Notes: generated from the letters alone by a model not told the origin. Positions 27,818 through 36,721 are shown, counted from the stretch's first letter. The stretch: 64,000 nt of DNA from Deltaproteobacteria bacterium (GCA_016704445.1 JADJAE010000165.1:1-64000), one strand, 5' to 3'. Numbers and translations are program-made.

Positions 27818-28539
27818 GCGCTGCGCTGTCCATCGCGCGGGTGTCGATCCTCCGGGCGGTGCGCCGTCCGAGCTCGTGGTGGCTCTCGGCGCTGGCCTTC
27901 CTCCCGGCGGCGCTCGGGGGCTGGCTCGGGGCCACGGGCTACGACGCGCTCTCGGTCCCTGCGCCGCTGCTGGTCTACGTGGCCGCGCCGCTGCTGGTGG
28001 TGCCGTGGGTGGCGGGCGTGCTGGGCGAGGCCTTCGAGCGGCGCACGGTGATCTACTGGTTCGTGCGGCCGATGGCGCGCCCGACGGCGTTGCTCGGCGA
28101 GTGGCTGGGCTCCGCGGCGGCGGTGGGGACGGTGCTGCTGCTGGGCGGCGCCATGCTCGCGGTGGCCAACGCGCTCACTGGCAACGCGGCCATCTCGTCG
28201 CTGGCCCGGCTGCCGCTTGCGATGCTCGCCGAGGCGGTGGCGCTCGCGGGCTTCTCCGTGGGCGTCGCCACGCTCGCCCCGAAGCACCCGGTGTCCGTCG
28301 CCATCGGCGCGCTCGCGGTCACCGAGGTGGCGCTCCCCTCGCTCTGGGGGCCGCTCCAGGTGGTCTCGCTCTCGCGGCAGGTGCTGATCCTCGCCGGGGT
28401 GGACGCCTCGCCGCTGCTTCACAGCCTGGTGGGCGAGGCGCCCTCCGCCTCCGTGGGCGTCGCGCTGCTGGTGATGGCGCTCTTCGTGGCGATCCCGCTG
28501 GGGCTCGCGGTGCGCACGGTGATCGACCGCGATCTCTGA
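27814..28539 (+). CDS. ABC-2 type permease (second exporter)
   Basis: A 241-residue permease with about six membrane helices (LAFLPAALGGWLGATGYDAL, AVGTVLLLGGAMLAVANALT and others). FERRTVIYWFVRPMARPTAL is the cytoplasmic loop equivalent to the SRPVSPARY loop in the first permease, supporting common ancestry despite low overall similarity. GTG at 27814. It is shorter than the first permease, lacking the soluble N-terminal tail. It is the last gene of the coupled four-gene exporter unit; the next gene begins 83 bases downstream. Confidence 0.8.
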   Translation: MSAALSIARVSILRAVRRPSSWWLSALAFLPAALGGWLGATGYDALSVPAPLLVYVAAPLLVVPWVAGVLGEAFERRTVIYWFVRPMARPTALLGEWLGSAAAVGTVLLLGGAMLAVANALTGNAAISSLARLPLAMLAEAVALAGFSVGVATLAPKHPVSVAIGALAVTEVALPSLWGPLQVVSLSRQVLILAGVDASPLLHSLVGEAPSASVGVALLVMALFVAIPLGLAVRTVIDRDL

Positions 28540-28622
28540 GCGACGCATCCCCGCGCCCGCGAGGAGCATCCCAGCCAGGGATTCGCTCCCTTCACCCGTC
28601 CGCACTGGAGATCAATCCTTCC

Positions 28623-29090
28623 ATGAGCCTCGGCATCGGCCAGATCGCACCCAACGCCTCGGGTCAGCTCCCCGACCACTCGACCTTCACCGTGCACGGC
28701 GCGCGCGGCCGCACGCTGGTGCTGTTCTTCTATCCGAAGGACTTCACCAGCGGATGCACCCGCGAGGTGTGCAGCTTCCGCGACGCCTTCGGCGAGCTCT
28801 CCGACGAGGGCGGCGCCCGGGTCGTCGGGGTGAGCCGCGACGACGTCGAGACCCATAAGCGCTTCATCGCAAAGCACGGGCTGCAGTACGAACTGGTGGC
28901 CGACCCCGCGGGCGAGATGGCCGAGGCCTTCCAGGTCAAGCGCCTCGGGGGACTCATCTTCCAGAAGCGGGTCACCTACGTCATCGACGCGGCCGGCGTG
29001 ATCCGGGGGATCTTCCACCACGAGTTCGCCATCGACTCCCACGTCGAGGACGTGCGCCGCTGCCTCGCCTCGCTGCGCCCGACCGCGTAG
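28623..29090 (+). CDS. bcp: Thiol peroxiredoxin, BCP/PrxQ type
   Basis: Reduces peroxides with thioredoxin as electron donor. The 155-residue product has KDFTSGCTREVCSFRDAF: the peroxidatic Cys in TSGC and a second Cys five residues later (CTREVC), the CxxxxC of atypical two-cysteine BCP proteins. The surrounding LVLFFYPKDFT and VVGVSRDDVETHKRF match the family, and the C-terminal part ends with the usual RGIFHH-type strand. The ATG at 28623 lies at the family's expected start. A TTG-started glycosyltransferase gene follows after 4 bases. Confidence 0.9.
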   Translation: MSLGIGQIAPNASGQLPDHSTFTVHGARGRTLVLFFYPKDFTSGCTREVCSFRDAFGELSDEGGARVVGVSRDDVETHKRFIAKHGLQYELVADPAGEMAEAFQVKRLGGLIFQKRVTYVIDAAGVIRGIFHHEFAIDSHVEDVRRCLASLRPTA

Positions 29091-29094
29091 GCCC

Positions 29095-30108
29095 TTGAAC
29101 TCCGGGCGCGATGCTGCCAACCAAGCGCAGGTGAGCCCCGACGCCCCTGCGAGCGACCTGCGATTCAGCTTCATCATCCCGGCCTACAACCGCGCGGGGA
29201 TGATCCTCCGGGCGGTGCGCAGCGTGCTCGCCTCCGGGCGCGACGACTACGAGATCATCGTCATCGACGACCGCTCCACCGACGACACCGTGGCCGTGGT
29301 GGAGTCGCTGGGCGACGCCCGGGTGCGCGTGCTGCGGCAGCCGGTGAACCGCGGCGTCTGCGCGGCCCGCAACGCCGGCATCGACGTCGCCCGAGGCCGC
29401 TGGCTGGTGATGCTCGACAGCGATTTCGAGCTGCTCCCCGGGGGCCTCGACCGCCTCGCAGCGCGCTGCGACGCCGCCCCCGACGACGTCGGCAACGTCG
29501 CCACCGTGTGCCGCTGGGACAACGGTCCCGACACCCCCATCCCCACGCCGACCACATCCGCCGTCCTCGACCTCCCGGCCTACCTGCGCTTCGTCTCCAC
29601 GCTCACCGTGAGCGAGTGGTTCAACTGCTACCGCCGCGAGGTCTTCGCCGCGGTGCGCTTCCCCGGGGGCCGCGCCTACGAGGCGAGCTTCCACCTCGCC
29701 GCCGCGGGGCGCTGGCGCTTCTGGATGTGCACCGACCGGGTGGTGCTGATCCACACCGACGCAGACAACCGCATCACCGCCTCGGCCCCTCGCGCCCTCG
29801 CTCGGAGGCAGCTCCGAGACGCCGCCGACGGCGCGGGCGACGCCGACTCGGTGGTGCGGGCGTGGGCGCCGCAGCTACGGCAGCACGCCCCGTCGGTGCT
29901 CACCCACTACGAGAGCAAGCAGGTGATGCAGCACCTGCTCGCGGGCCACCGGCTCGAGGCCCTCGACACCTTCCTCCGGGGCAGCCCCTCGCTCCGTCGC
30001 TCTCCCCGCCTCGCGGCCTTCGTGGCGCTCGGGCTCATCGGACCGGAGGCCCTGGCCTACGCGCAGTCCTACGTGTCCGACCTGCTGCGCCGCCGCCGCG
30101 AGGGCTGA
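29095..30108 (+). CDS. Glycosyltransferase family 2
   Basis: A 337-residue GT-A fold glycosyltransferase. FSFIIPAYNRAGMILRAVRS begins the domain, and EIIVIDDRSTDDTVAVV and WLVMLDSDFELLP (the D-x-D-type nucleotide-sugar site) complete the donor pocket. The acceptor half begins near SEWFNCYRREVFAAVRFPGG. The last 90 residues are helical and may bind a partner or the membrane surface. Start is a TTG at 29095, 4 bases after bcp. The acceptor cannot be predicted. Confidence 0.82.
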   Translation: MNSGRDAANQAQVSPDAPASDLRFSFIIPAYNRAGMILRAVRSVLASGRDDYEIIVIDDRSTDDTVAVVESLGDARVRVLRQPVNRGVCAARNAGIDVARGRWLVMLDSDFELLPGGLDRLAARCDAAPDDVGNVATVCRWDNGPDTPIPTPTTSAVLDLPAYLRFVSTLTVSEWFNCYRREVFAAVRFPGGRAYEASFHLAAAGRWRFWMCTDRVVLIHTDADNRITASAPRALARRQLRDAADGAGDADSVVRAWAPQLRQHAPSVLTHYESKQVMQHLLAGHRLEALDTFLRGSPSLRRSPRLAAFVALGLIGPEALAYAQSYVSDLLRRRREG

Positions 30109-30127
30109 TACCCTCCGGGGCGCTGCC

Positions 30128-31024
30128 TTGTCCCCCACCGTCGACCAGCTCCGGACCTTCCTCACCATCGCCGAGACGCTCAGCTTCCGCTCCGCCGCGA
30201 GGGCGCTGGTGGTGGCTCCGGCGGTGGTGAGCGAGCGGGTGCGCCAGCTCGAGGCCGTGCTGGGGGCGTCGCTCTTCCGTCGCACCACGCGCTCGGTCGC
30301 GCTCACCCCGCAGGGCCAGGCGCTCATCCCCTACGCGCGACGCGCCGTGGAGGCGATGCTCGACTGCGCCCACGCCGCGGGCGAGCGCCTCCCCGCGCCC
30401 CGCTCCGAGCTCACCCTCGGGGTCGAGGCCGAGGCCGCCGCCCGCTGGATCGCCCCGCTCCTCTCCCGCTGGGCTCGCCTCCGCCCGGACCTCACGGTGC
30501 ACCTCCACGTGGCCGACCACGACGCCCTCCACGCGTCGCTCGTGCGCCAGCAGATCGACGCCGCGGTGCTGGGCCCCGCCGTGCGCGACCCGCGCCTCCT
30601 CGCGGTCCCGCTGGTGGGCCTCTCCTGGCGCATGGTGGCCGCCCCCTCGCTGCTGCACCGCCACGCCCTCCGAGTCGCCGACGACGCCGCCTCCCTCACC
30701 CTGCTCGACCGCTCCGCCGCCCTGCCCTGCCTGCGCCCCTGGCTCGACGCCGCGCCCGCCCGGCTGCGCGAGGTCCGCTTCGGCCGGGTGCTCCACCTCG
30801 GGAGCCTCGCGGCCATCGAGCGCGTGGCCCTGGAGGGCGGCGGCGTGGCGGTGCTCCCCTCGCCGATGGTCGCCCGACACCTGGAGACCGGCGCGCTGAA
30901 GGCCGTCTTCGCCGCGGTGCAGCCCTCGACCGCGCAACACTTCGCCGCGCGCCTCGACGACCCCCGACGTCCCCTGCACGAGGCCCTCTCGGCGCTGCTG
31001 AGAGAGTCCCCGTGGACGGGGTGA
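30128..31024 (+). CDS. LysR-family transcriptional regulator
   Basis: A 298-residue LysR regulator. The N-terminal helix-turn-helix is LRTFLTIAETLSFRSAARAL followed by RVRQLEAVLGASLFRRTTRS, and the effector-binding domain occupies residues about 90-295. A TTG at 30128 is the likely start. It sits convergent with the aldehyde dehydrogenase gene, with only one base between the two stop codons, so it does not regulate that gene from a shared divergent promoter in the usual LysR manner. Its target and ligand are unknown. Confidence 0.88.
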   Translation: MSPTVDQLRTFLTIAETLSFRSAARALVVAPAVVSERVRQLEAVLGASLFRRTTRSVALTPQGQALIPYARRAVEAMLDCAHAAGERLPAPRSELTLGVEAEAAARWIAPLLSRWARLRPDLTVHLHVADHDALHASLVRQQIDAAVLGPAVRDPRLLAVPLVGLSWRMVAAPSLLHRHALRVADDAASLTLLDRSAALPCLRPWLDAAPARLREVRFGRVLHLGSLAAIERVALEGGGVAVLPSPMVARHLETGALKAVFAAVQPSTAQHFAARLDDPRRPLHEALSALLRESPWTG

Positions 31025-31025
31025 T

Positions 31026-32462
31026 TCAGCCCAGCAACCCCCGCCAGACAAGCATCCGCAGGTCGGTCATCTCGGCGATGGCGGAGCGCACCCCCTCCCT
31101 GCCCTGGCCGGAGTCCTTCACGCCGCCGTAGGGCATCGCGTCGACGCGGAAGGTCGGCCCGTCGTCGAGCACCACGGCGCCCACCTCCAGGCCCTGGAAG
31201 GCCTTGGAGACCAGGGTGATGTCGCGGGTGAAGAGCCCCGCCTGGAGCCCGTGCCGGCTGGCGTTGACCGCGTCGATCATCGCGTCGGCGTCCCTCCATG
31301 GGTGGAGCGTGACCGCCGGGCCGAAGAGCTCCTCGTCGCAGAGCTTCATCCCCGGCGTGGCGTCGGCGATCACCGCGGGCGCGATGCGGGAGCCGTCCTG
31401 CGCCCCTCCCACCAGCACCCTCGCTCCCCCGGCGACGGCCTCGTCGATCCATCGCCTCACCCGGTCGGCGGCCCTGCGGTCGATGAGCGCGCTGCAGAGC
31501 GCCTGCGGATCGAGCGGGTCTCGCACCGCGAGCGCCGCCACCCTCTCGCAGAGCCTGCGGCTGAACTCCTCCGCGATGGACTCATGGAGGAAGAGCCGCT
31601 GGGCCTTGATGCACACCTGCCCCGCGTAGCCGTAGGCGCCGGCGACGGCGCGCTCGAGGGCCCGGTCGAGGTCGGCGTCGGCGGCGACGATGAGCGCGGC
31701 GTTGCCACCGAGCTCGAGCACCGCCCTCTTGCGAGGGGCGATCGCTCGCAGGTGCCACCCCACCGGAGCGCTGCCGGTGAAGGACAGCACCCCGAGGCGC
31801 GGGTCTCGCACCAGCGTCTCGGCCACGCCCACCTCGCAGGGGACCACCGAGAGCATCGCCCCCGGGACGCCCGCCCCGGCGCAGGCCTCGGCCACGACCC
31901 GCGCGAGCAGGGCGGCGGTGAGCGGCGCCTGCGGAGCGGGCTTGAGCACCACCGGGGCGCCGACGGCGAAGGCGGGCGCGAGCTTGTGGGCCACCAGGTT
32001 GATCGGGAAGTTGAAGGGCGTGATGGCGAGCACCGGAGCGATGGCCACGCGGCGGGTGACGGCCCCTACGGTGGCGCCCGCGGGCGTCTGATCGAGCGGG
32101 ATCATCTCTCCCGAGATGCGGGTGGCCTCCTCCGCGCCGAGGCGGAAGGTCTGCACGGCGCGGTCGACCTCGGCGAGCGCGAGGGCGATGGGCTTGGCGA
32201 CCTCGCGGGCGATGAGCCCGGCGAACTCCTCGCGGCGGGCCTCGAGGGCGCGGGAGACGGCGGAGCAGAGGGCCGAGCGCTGGTAGCCCGGGAGGCGAGA
32301 GGTGACCGGGAAGGCCTCCGCCGCGAGACGAGCGGCCTCCGCCGCGGTGGCCTCGTCGGCGAGGGCGACGCGCCCGAGGAGGGCGCCGTCCCAGGGGGCG
32401 CGCACCTCGGCGTGGAGAGCGCTGTCGAGGGGATGGCCTGCGAGCGAGATGGGAGCGTCCAC
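31026..32462 (-). CDS. NAD(P)-dependent aldehyde dehydrogenase
   Basis: Oxidises an aldehyde to the acid. The 478-residue product is of ordinary family length: ITPFNFPINLVAHKLAPAFA (NAD pocket), LKPAPQAPLTAALLARVV, LSFTGSAPVGWHLRA, catalytic Glu in LELGGNAALIVAADADL, catalytic Cys in YGYAGQVCIKAQRLFLHES, and DEELFGPAVTLHPW. The GTG at 32462 (DAPISLAGHPLD) was chosen because the longer frame beyond it is Arg/Pro-rich antisense. Substrate not assignable; the family group includes short-chain and lactaldehyde-type enzymes. Confidence 0.85.
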   Translation of the reverse strand: MDAPISLAGHPLDSALHAEVRAPWDGALLGRVALADEATAAEAARLAAEAFPVTSRLPGYQRSALCSAVSRALEARREEFAGLIAREVAKPIALALAEVDRAVQTFRLGAEEATRISGEMIPLDQTPAGATVGAVTRRVAIAPVLAITPFNFPINLVAHKLAPAFAVGAPVVLKPAPQAPLTAALLARVVAEACAGAGVPGAMLSVVPCEVGVAETLVRDPRLGVLSFTGSAPVGWHLRAIAPRKRAVLELGGNAALIVAADADLDRALERAVAGAYGYAGQVCIKAQRLFLHESIAEEFSRRLCERVAALAVRDPLDPQALCSALIDRRAADRVRRWIDEAVAGGARVLVGGAQDGSRIAPAVIADATPGMKLCDEELFGPAVTLHPWRDADAMIDAVNASRHGLQAGLFTRDITLVSKAFQGLEVGAVVLDDGPTFRVDAMPYGGVKDSGQGREGVRSAIAEMTDLRMLVWRGLLG

Positions 32463-32509
32463 GGTTTGAGGGAGATTAGGTGGAGCCTCCCGGGGTCGGA
32501 CGCAATCGC

Positions 32510-33388
32510 TCAGTCGGGGTGCAGCGCCGCGGCGATCTGCCGGGCCGCCTCGGTGACCCGCGGCCCCGGTCGGAGAAACATCGGGTCGCTCAGCGTGGTG
32601 ACCCGATGGTTGCGGACGGCGGGCAGGTCGACGCCGTCGAGCTCTCCCTGGAGCTGCGCCCCGTCGGCGTGACCGGTGAGGTCGAGGATGGCCTCCGGGG
32701 CGAGCGCGGCCAGAGACTCCCTGGGGATCGTCGGGTAGCGACCGCCCGCGGTGACCACGTTGGCGCCGCCCGAGAGGGTGAGCACCTCGTCGATCCACGA
32801 TCCCGGCCCGGCGACGACGAGGGGGCGACGACCGAGCACGACGAGGGTTTTGGGGCGGGGTCGGTTCGCGACGCGCGCCCTCACGGCATCGAGCTCGCTC
32901 GCGATGCGGCGGCGCAGCGCGGCGGCCTCCGGAGCGCGGCGCAGCAGCCTCCCGAAGAGGTCGACCCCGGAGAGCACCTCCTCGATGGACTCCACCCTCG
33001 GCACCACCACCCGGATGCCGAGCGAGCGCAGCCGACGCAGGGCGGTGAGGTCCGTCGGTCCTTCGACGCCGACGATGGCGTCGGGCCGCAGCGCGGCGAT
33101 GCCCTCGAAGGAGGGGTTGGTCATGCCCCCGATGCGAGGGAGCCGGGTCACCTCCGGGGGGAAGTCGTCGTAGGTCGAGACCCCGACCACGCGATCGCCC
33201 GCGCCGAGGGCGAAGACCAGCTCCGTGGCGCTCGGCACTAGGCACACCACCCGCCGAGGCGCCGGGGCCCGATCGTCCACCGCGGTGAACGACTCGGGCA
33301 GCGCGGCCCGCGATGGGTCCCTCCCCCGACAGCCCGAGGCGGCGAGCAGCAGCGAGAGCGAGAGAGCCGCCCGGTGGAGCGTCGTCAC
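32510..33388 (-). CDS. BtuF-like periplasmic binding protein, cobalamin/iron chelate type
   Basis: A 292-residue lipoprotein-type binding protein. MTTLHRAALSLSLLLAASGC gives a signal peptide with lipobox ASGC. RVVCLVPSATELVFALGAG and GVSTYDDFPPEVTRLPRIGG are the first lobe of the BtuF/TroA-type helical-backbone fold, and EAILDLTGHADGAQLQG and FLRPGPRVTEAARQIAAALH the end of the second lobe. Members bind vitamin B12, haem or siderophores for an ABC importer; no importer genes are adjacent, so the partner is elsewhere or the protein works alone. GTG at 33388 overlaps the stop of the upstream DsbA-like gene. Confidence 0.8.
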   Translation of the reverse strand: MTTLHRAALSLSLLLAASGCRGRDPSRAALPESFTAVDDRAPAPRRVVCLVPSATELVFALGAGDRVVGVSTYDDFPPEVTRLPRIGGMTNPSFEGIAALRPDAIVGVEGPTDLTALRRLRSLGIRVVVPRVESIEEVLSGVDLFGRLLRRAPEAAALRRRIASELDAVRARVANRPRPKTLVVLGRRPLVVAGPGSWIDEVLTLSGGANVVTAGGRYPTIPRESLAALAPEAILDLTGHADGAQLQGELDGVDLPAVRNHRVTTLSDPMFLRPGPRVTEAARQIAAALHPD

Positions 33389-34686
33389 CGGCGCTCCAGC
33401 AGCCCGTCGATGCGCTGGCGAAACTCCGCGAGCGGCCGCGCGCCCGACATGAAGTGCCCGTTGATGAAGAACGCGGGCGTGCCCAGGCGCAGGCGCGTGG
33501 CGGCGGCGGCGGCGACGTCGGCGTCGATGACCGCGCGGTGCCGGTGGTCCTCCAGGGCAGCGCGCAGCCGGGCCCGGTCGGCGCCCGCCTCGACGGCGAG
33601 GCGCTCGATCACCGAGGGGCTCAGCGCCTCCTCGCGAGACTGCAGGGCGAAGAGCAGGTCGTGCATCTCCCAGAAGGCCTCCGGGCCTCGCTGCGCGAGC
33701 ACCTCGCGCGCGGCCTCGGCGGCCGCGAGCGCGTGGGCGTGGCGGGGCAGCGGCAGGTCGCGCCACACGATGCGCAGCCGGTCGCCGTAGTGGGCTCGGA
33801 GCGCGTCGAGGGTCGGGCGCACCCGGGCGCAGTAGGGGCACTCGAAGTCGCTGAAGACCTGGAGCACCACCGGGGCGCTCGCCCCGCCTCGGGAGGGCGC
33901 CGTCGGAGGGACGGGCAGCTCGTGCACACCCGCCCAGGGGTCGACGGTGGCGCGTCCCTCGCTGGCGGGCTCAGGGAGGGCGACCGGGTGGCGCACCATG
34001 TCCGCGTAGACCCTCGACGGGTCGGGCATCGCCTCGGCCCGGGCGAGGATCAACCTCGCGGCGGACTCGAACACCGCGAAGGGCTGCAGCCCCACGACGG
34101 GGCTCCCGTTGAGTACGAAGGCGGGCGTGCCGTCGATGCCCAGGCGCTCGGCGAGCGCGGCGTCGCCGTCCACGGCGGCGCGCCAGGTGCCCTCGTCGAG
34201 CGCGCTCTCGAAGCGGGCGGCGTCGACGCCCACGGCGCGAGCGTCTCGCAGCAGGCTCTCCCTGGAGAGCTCGGACTGATGGGCGAAGAGCAGGTCGTGG
34301 TAGCGCCAGAAGGCCTCGTCGCCGGCCTGGGCCCGCACCTCCATCGCGGCCTCGGCGGCCTGGTGCGCCATCGGGTGACGGAGCAGCGGGAGGTTGCGCC
34401 AGACCACGCGCACCGAGCGGGGGAAGAGCGCCCGGAGGTCGTTCACGACGAGGCGGGCTCGAGCGCAGTAGGGGCACTGGAAGTCGCTGAAGACGACCAC
34501 CGTGAGCAGCGCGTCGGCGGGGCCGAGGCGAGGCGCGTCGGCGGTGGGGAGGCGCTCGCTGTCGACCAGCGCGGCGACCGTCGCGGAGGGAGCGGCGGCG
34601 GGCGAAGGGCACCGCGAGGGCGGGGCGTAGCGACCGGCGCAGGCGGCGACGAGGGACAGCGCGGCGAGTAGGAGGAGGCGTCTCAT
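33385..34686 (-). CDS. Lipoprotein with two tandem DsbA-like thioredoxin domains
   Basis: A 433-residue envelope protein. MRRLLLLAALSLVAACAG carries a lipobox (VAAC). Two homologous DsbA-type thioredoxin domains follow: the first (about residues 60-215) with VVVFSDFQCPYCARARL, the second (about residues 270-430) with LQVFSDFECPYCARVRPTL. Each keeps the CPYC redox pair, the WRNLPL / WRDLPLPRHAHA strand and a cis-proline region (IDGTPAFVLNG, LRLGTPAFFINGH). Single-domain DsbA is the norm, so a lipid-anchored tandem is unusual. It overlaps the BtuF-like gene by 4 bases (GTGA), so the pair is translated together. Thiol-disulfide exchange on envelope substrates is the likely role. Confidence 0.82.
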   Translation of the reverse strand: MRRLLLLAALSLVAACAGRYAPPSRCPSPAAAPSATVAALVDSERLPTADAPRLGPADALLTVVVFSDFQCPYCARARLVVNDLRALFPRSVRVVWRNLPLLRHPMAHQAAEAAMEVRAQAGDEAFWRYHDLLFAHQSELSRESLLRDARAVGVDAARFESALDEGTWRAAVDGDAALAERLGIDGTPAFVLNGSPVVGLQPFAVFESAARLILARAEAMPDPSRVYADMVRHPVALPEPASEGRATVDPWAGVHELPVPPTAPSRGGASAPVVLQVFSDFECPYCARVRPTLDALRAHYGDRLRIVWRDLPLPRHAHALAAAEAAREVLAQRGPEAFWEMHDLLFALQSREEALSPSVIERLAVEAGADRARLRAALEDHRHRAVIDADVAAAAATRLRLGTPAFFINGHFMSGARPLAEFRQRIDGLLERR

Positions 34687-35016
34687 GGGAGGTGTCCGGT
34701 GGGCGCTCGGGATGCACGCAGGGTGGTCAACGGTCAATGATCGGCTTCGGGAGCTCCGCGCCGAAGAGCCTGAAAACGACTGGAATCTGGTGGAATTGGC
34801 TCTCCCGGGGAGCGCCCGCACCCGAGCGTCGAGGGAGCGCCGCGCTCGTAGATTCCTATGCCTATCGCTGACGAACGACTGTATTCTGCGGCGGCCTGAT
34901 GAGCGTGTAGCTGATGGAAGCCGATGGCTTCCGATCAACGTCAGCGCGGACGAAACAACCGATCGCTGCGGCCCTCGAAGCAGGGCCGGACGGTCACCAT
35001 CAATGAGGGCGACGGG
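34687..35016. other. Divergent promoter region without a gene
   Basis: A 330-base gap between two divergent starts, that of the DsbA-like lipoprotein (minus) and that of the OmpA/TSP3 protein (plus). Composition falls in the middle, where the stretch 34850-34895 has TATGCCTATC and GTATTCTGC, either of which could serve as a -10 region, but I cannot identify a matching -35. An open frame continues from 34924 into the OmpA gene, giving an alternative long N-terminus without a signal peptide; I prefer the downstream start. Confidence 0.4.
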
Positions 35017-36654
35017 ATGAGCAGAGGATCGAACCCGGTAGGGAAGAGCACCGCGAAGTTCGCGGGCGTGGTAGCCGCAATCGCGGCGGTATTGAGTGCC
35101 GCACCCGACGCTGACGCGCAGGTGATCTCGCGCTTCGCCCTTCGGCTGGAGGGCGGCGTCGGCACCATGCTCGCCGAGCACCAGCGAACGGCGACCACCT
35201 CAGGCGGCCTTGGCTACGACGGCCTCGGCATCCAAGGCACCGTGCGCCTCGGGTTCACCATCGTCGGGCCGCTGGTGCTCCAGGCCAGCCTCGCCAACTG
35301 GTGGTTTCCGACGGACGGCGACACCGGCCGCGTGCTGGCGCCGATGGGCGGTCTGCGCATCGAGCCGCGCATCGGCTCCGTGGGCAGGCTCTTCGTCGAC
35401 GGCAACGTCGGCTGGGCCTTCACGGGCGAGGACGAGCGCCTCACCTTCGACGCCGGCCTCGGCTTCGAGTTCGCGGCCACCCGCTGGCTCGGCATCGGCC
35501 CGGCGCTCCGCGTCGGGATGGTGTTCCAGGACAGCACCGACGCGCTCGGTCAGGTCATCAACGCCCCCAACGACTCCAACGCCCTCTTCTGGAGCGGCGG
35601 GCTCTCGCTCACGCTCCGCGTGCCCGAGGACGAGGTCGCCGCGGTGCGCGACACCGACAACGACGGCGTGATGGACCCCGACGACCAGTGCGTCGACACC
35701 CCGCAGGGCGACCACCCCGACCCCTCGCGCCCCGGCTGCCCCATCGCCGACACCGACGGCGACGGCGTCTATGACAACGAAGACCTCTGCGTGAACGAGC
35801 CCGCGGGCGCGGCGCCCGATCCGGCCCGCCGCGGGTGTCCGACCAGCGACCGCGACGCCGACGGCGTGCCCGACGCGGAAGACCAGTGTCCGACCGAGCC
35901 GCAGGGCGCGTCGCCCGACCCGTCGCGCCGCGGCTGCCCCCGCGCCGACACCGACCACGACGGCGTGTTCGACGACGAAGACCAGTGCGTCAACGAGCCG
36001 GCCGGCGCCCGCCCGAGCACCACCCGCCGCGGCTGCCCGGCCCCGGACGCCGACCACGACGGCATCATCGACCAGCCGGAAGGTGCCGATCGCTGCCCGA
36101 CGCAGCCCGAGACCTTCAACGGCCGCGACGACGAGGACGGCTGCCCCGATGGCGAGTCGCTCGCCGTGACCGAGGGCAACTCGATCCGCATCCTCCAGCA
36201 GGTGAACTTCCGCACCGACAGCGACCAGATCGTCGGCCGCCAGAGCTTCCAGGTGCTCGACTCGGTCATCTCGATCCTCCGCGCGATGTCCAACCTCCGG
36301 GTCGACGTCCAGGGACACACCGACGACCGCGGCGACGCGGGTCACAACCTCGACCTCTCCAACCGCCGCGCGCTCTCCGTGCGCCGCTACCTGGTCGAGC
36401 ACAACATCACCGAAGACCGGCTCGAGGGCCACGGCTTCGGCCCCAACTGCCCGCTCATCCCGGGCAGCTCCCGCGCCGCGCGCTCCGCCAACCGGCGCGT
36501 GCAGTTCGTCATCGTGACCGCCGAGACCCCCGCCGGCCGCTGCGCCAACGCGGCCCCGACCGGCTCCGGCCCGGCCGCCATCGGCATCACGACCCCGATC
36601 GAGGAGACCCCCACGGGTCGTCACGGCCGCCGTCACCGCCGCCGCCGCCACTGA
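35017..36654 (+). CDS. OmpA-family protein with TSP3 calcium-binding repeats
   Basis: A 545-residue outer-membrane protein. The ATG at 35017 gives a signal peptide ending AAPDADAQ. Residues about 30-210 form an outer-membrane beta-barrel-like domain. Residues about 212-375 are five Asp-rich units of 33 residues (DTDGDGVYDNEDLC followed by NEPAGAAPDP and RRGCP), the thrombospondin type 3 repeat that binds calcium. Residues about 390-510 form the OmpA peptidoglycan-binding domain: VQGHTDDRGDAGHNLDLSNR and RALSVRRYLVEH. The C-terminus is His/Arg-rich. It likely anchors the outer membrane to peptidoglycan. A strong terminator follows. Confidence 0.88.
   Translation: MSRGSNPVGKSTAKFAGVVAAIAAVLSAAPDADAQVISRFALRLEGGVGTMLAEHQRTATTSGGLGYDGLGIQGTVRLGFTIVGPLVLQASLANWWFPTDGDTGRVLAPMGGLRIEPRIGSVGRLFVDGNVGWAFTGEDERLTFDAGLGFEFAATRWLGIGPALRVGMVFQDSTDALGQVINAPNDSNALFWSGGLSLTLRVPEDEVAAVRDTDNDGVMDPDDQCVDTPQGDHPDPSRPGCPIADTDGDGVYDNEDLCVNEPAGAAPDPARRGCPTSDRDADGVPDAEDQCPTEPQGASPDPSRRGCPRADTDHDGVFDDEDQCVNEPAGARPSTTRRGCPAPDADHDGIIDQPEGADRCPTQPETFNGRDDEDGCPDGESLAVTEGNSIRILQQVNFRTDSDQIVGRQSFQVLDSVISILRAMSNLRVDVQGHTDDRGDAGHNLDLSNRRALSVRRYLVEHNITEDRLEGHGFGPNCPLIPGSSRAARSANRRVQFVIVTAETPAGRCANAAPTGSGPAAIGITTPIEETPTGRHGRRHRRRRH
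35650..36144 (+). repeat. Five 99-base tandem units encoding TSP3 repeats
   Basis: Units start at 35650, 35749, 35848, 35947 and 36046. Each encodes about 33 residues with the Asp pattern D-x-D-x-D-G-V-x-D followed by a Cys-x3-Pro and a final G-C-P. The last unit is slightly expanded. In-frame repetition like this can expand or contract by recombination, so copy number may vary between strains. Confidence 0.8.
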
Positions 36655-36685
36655 TCGGTAGCGACACGGTCCCAGCGACCTGAAC

Positions 36686-36721
36686 GAAGGCCCCGGTGGA
36701 GAGTGATCCACCGGGGCCTTC
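36686..36721. terminator. Rho-independent-type terminator hairpin
   Basis: A perfect 15-base stem, gaaggccccggtgga pairing with tccaccggggccttc, around a 6-base loop (gagtga), with TTCATTT after it. It lies 31 bases past the OmpA/TSP3 stop and 66 bases before the PilZ gene stop, so it can serve the convergent transcripts. Confidence 0.85.

Noticed and set aside
35650..36144. Regular 99-base repeats considered as a CRISPR or satellite array
   Set aside because: Units are in frame, have no spacers and encode TSP3 repeats.
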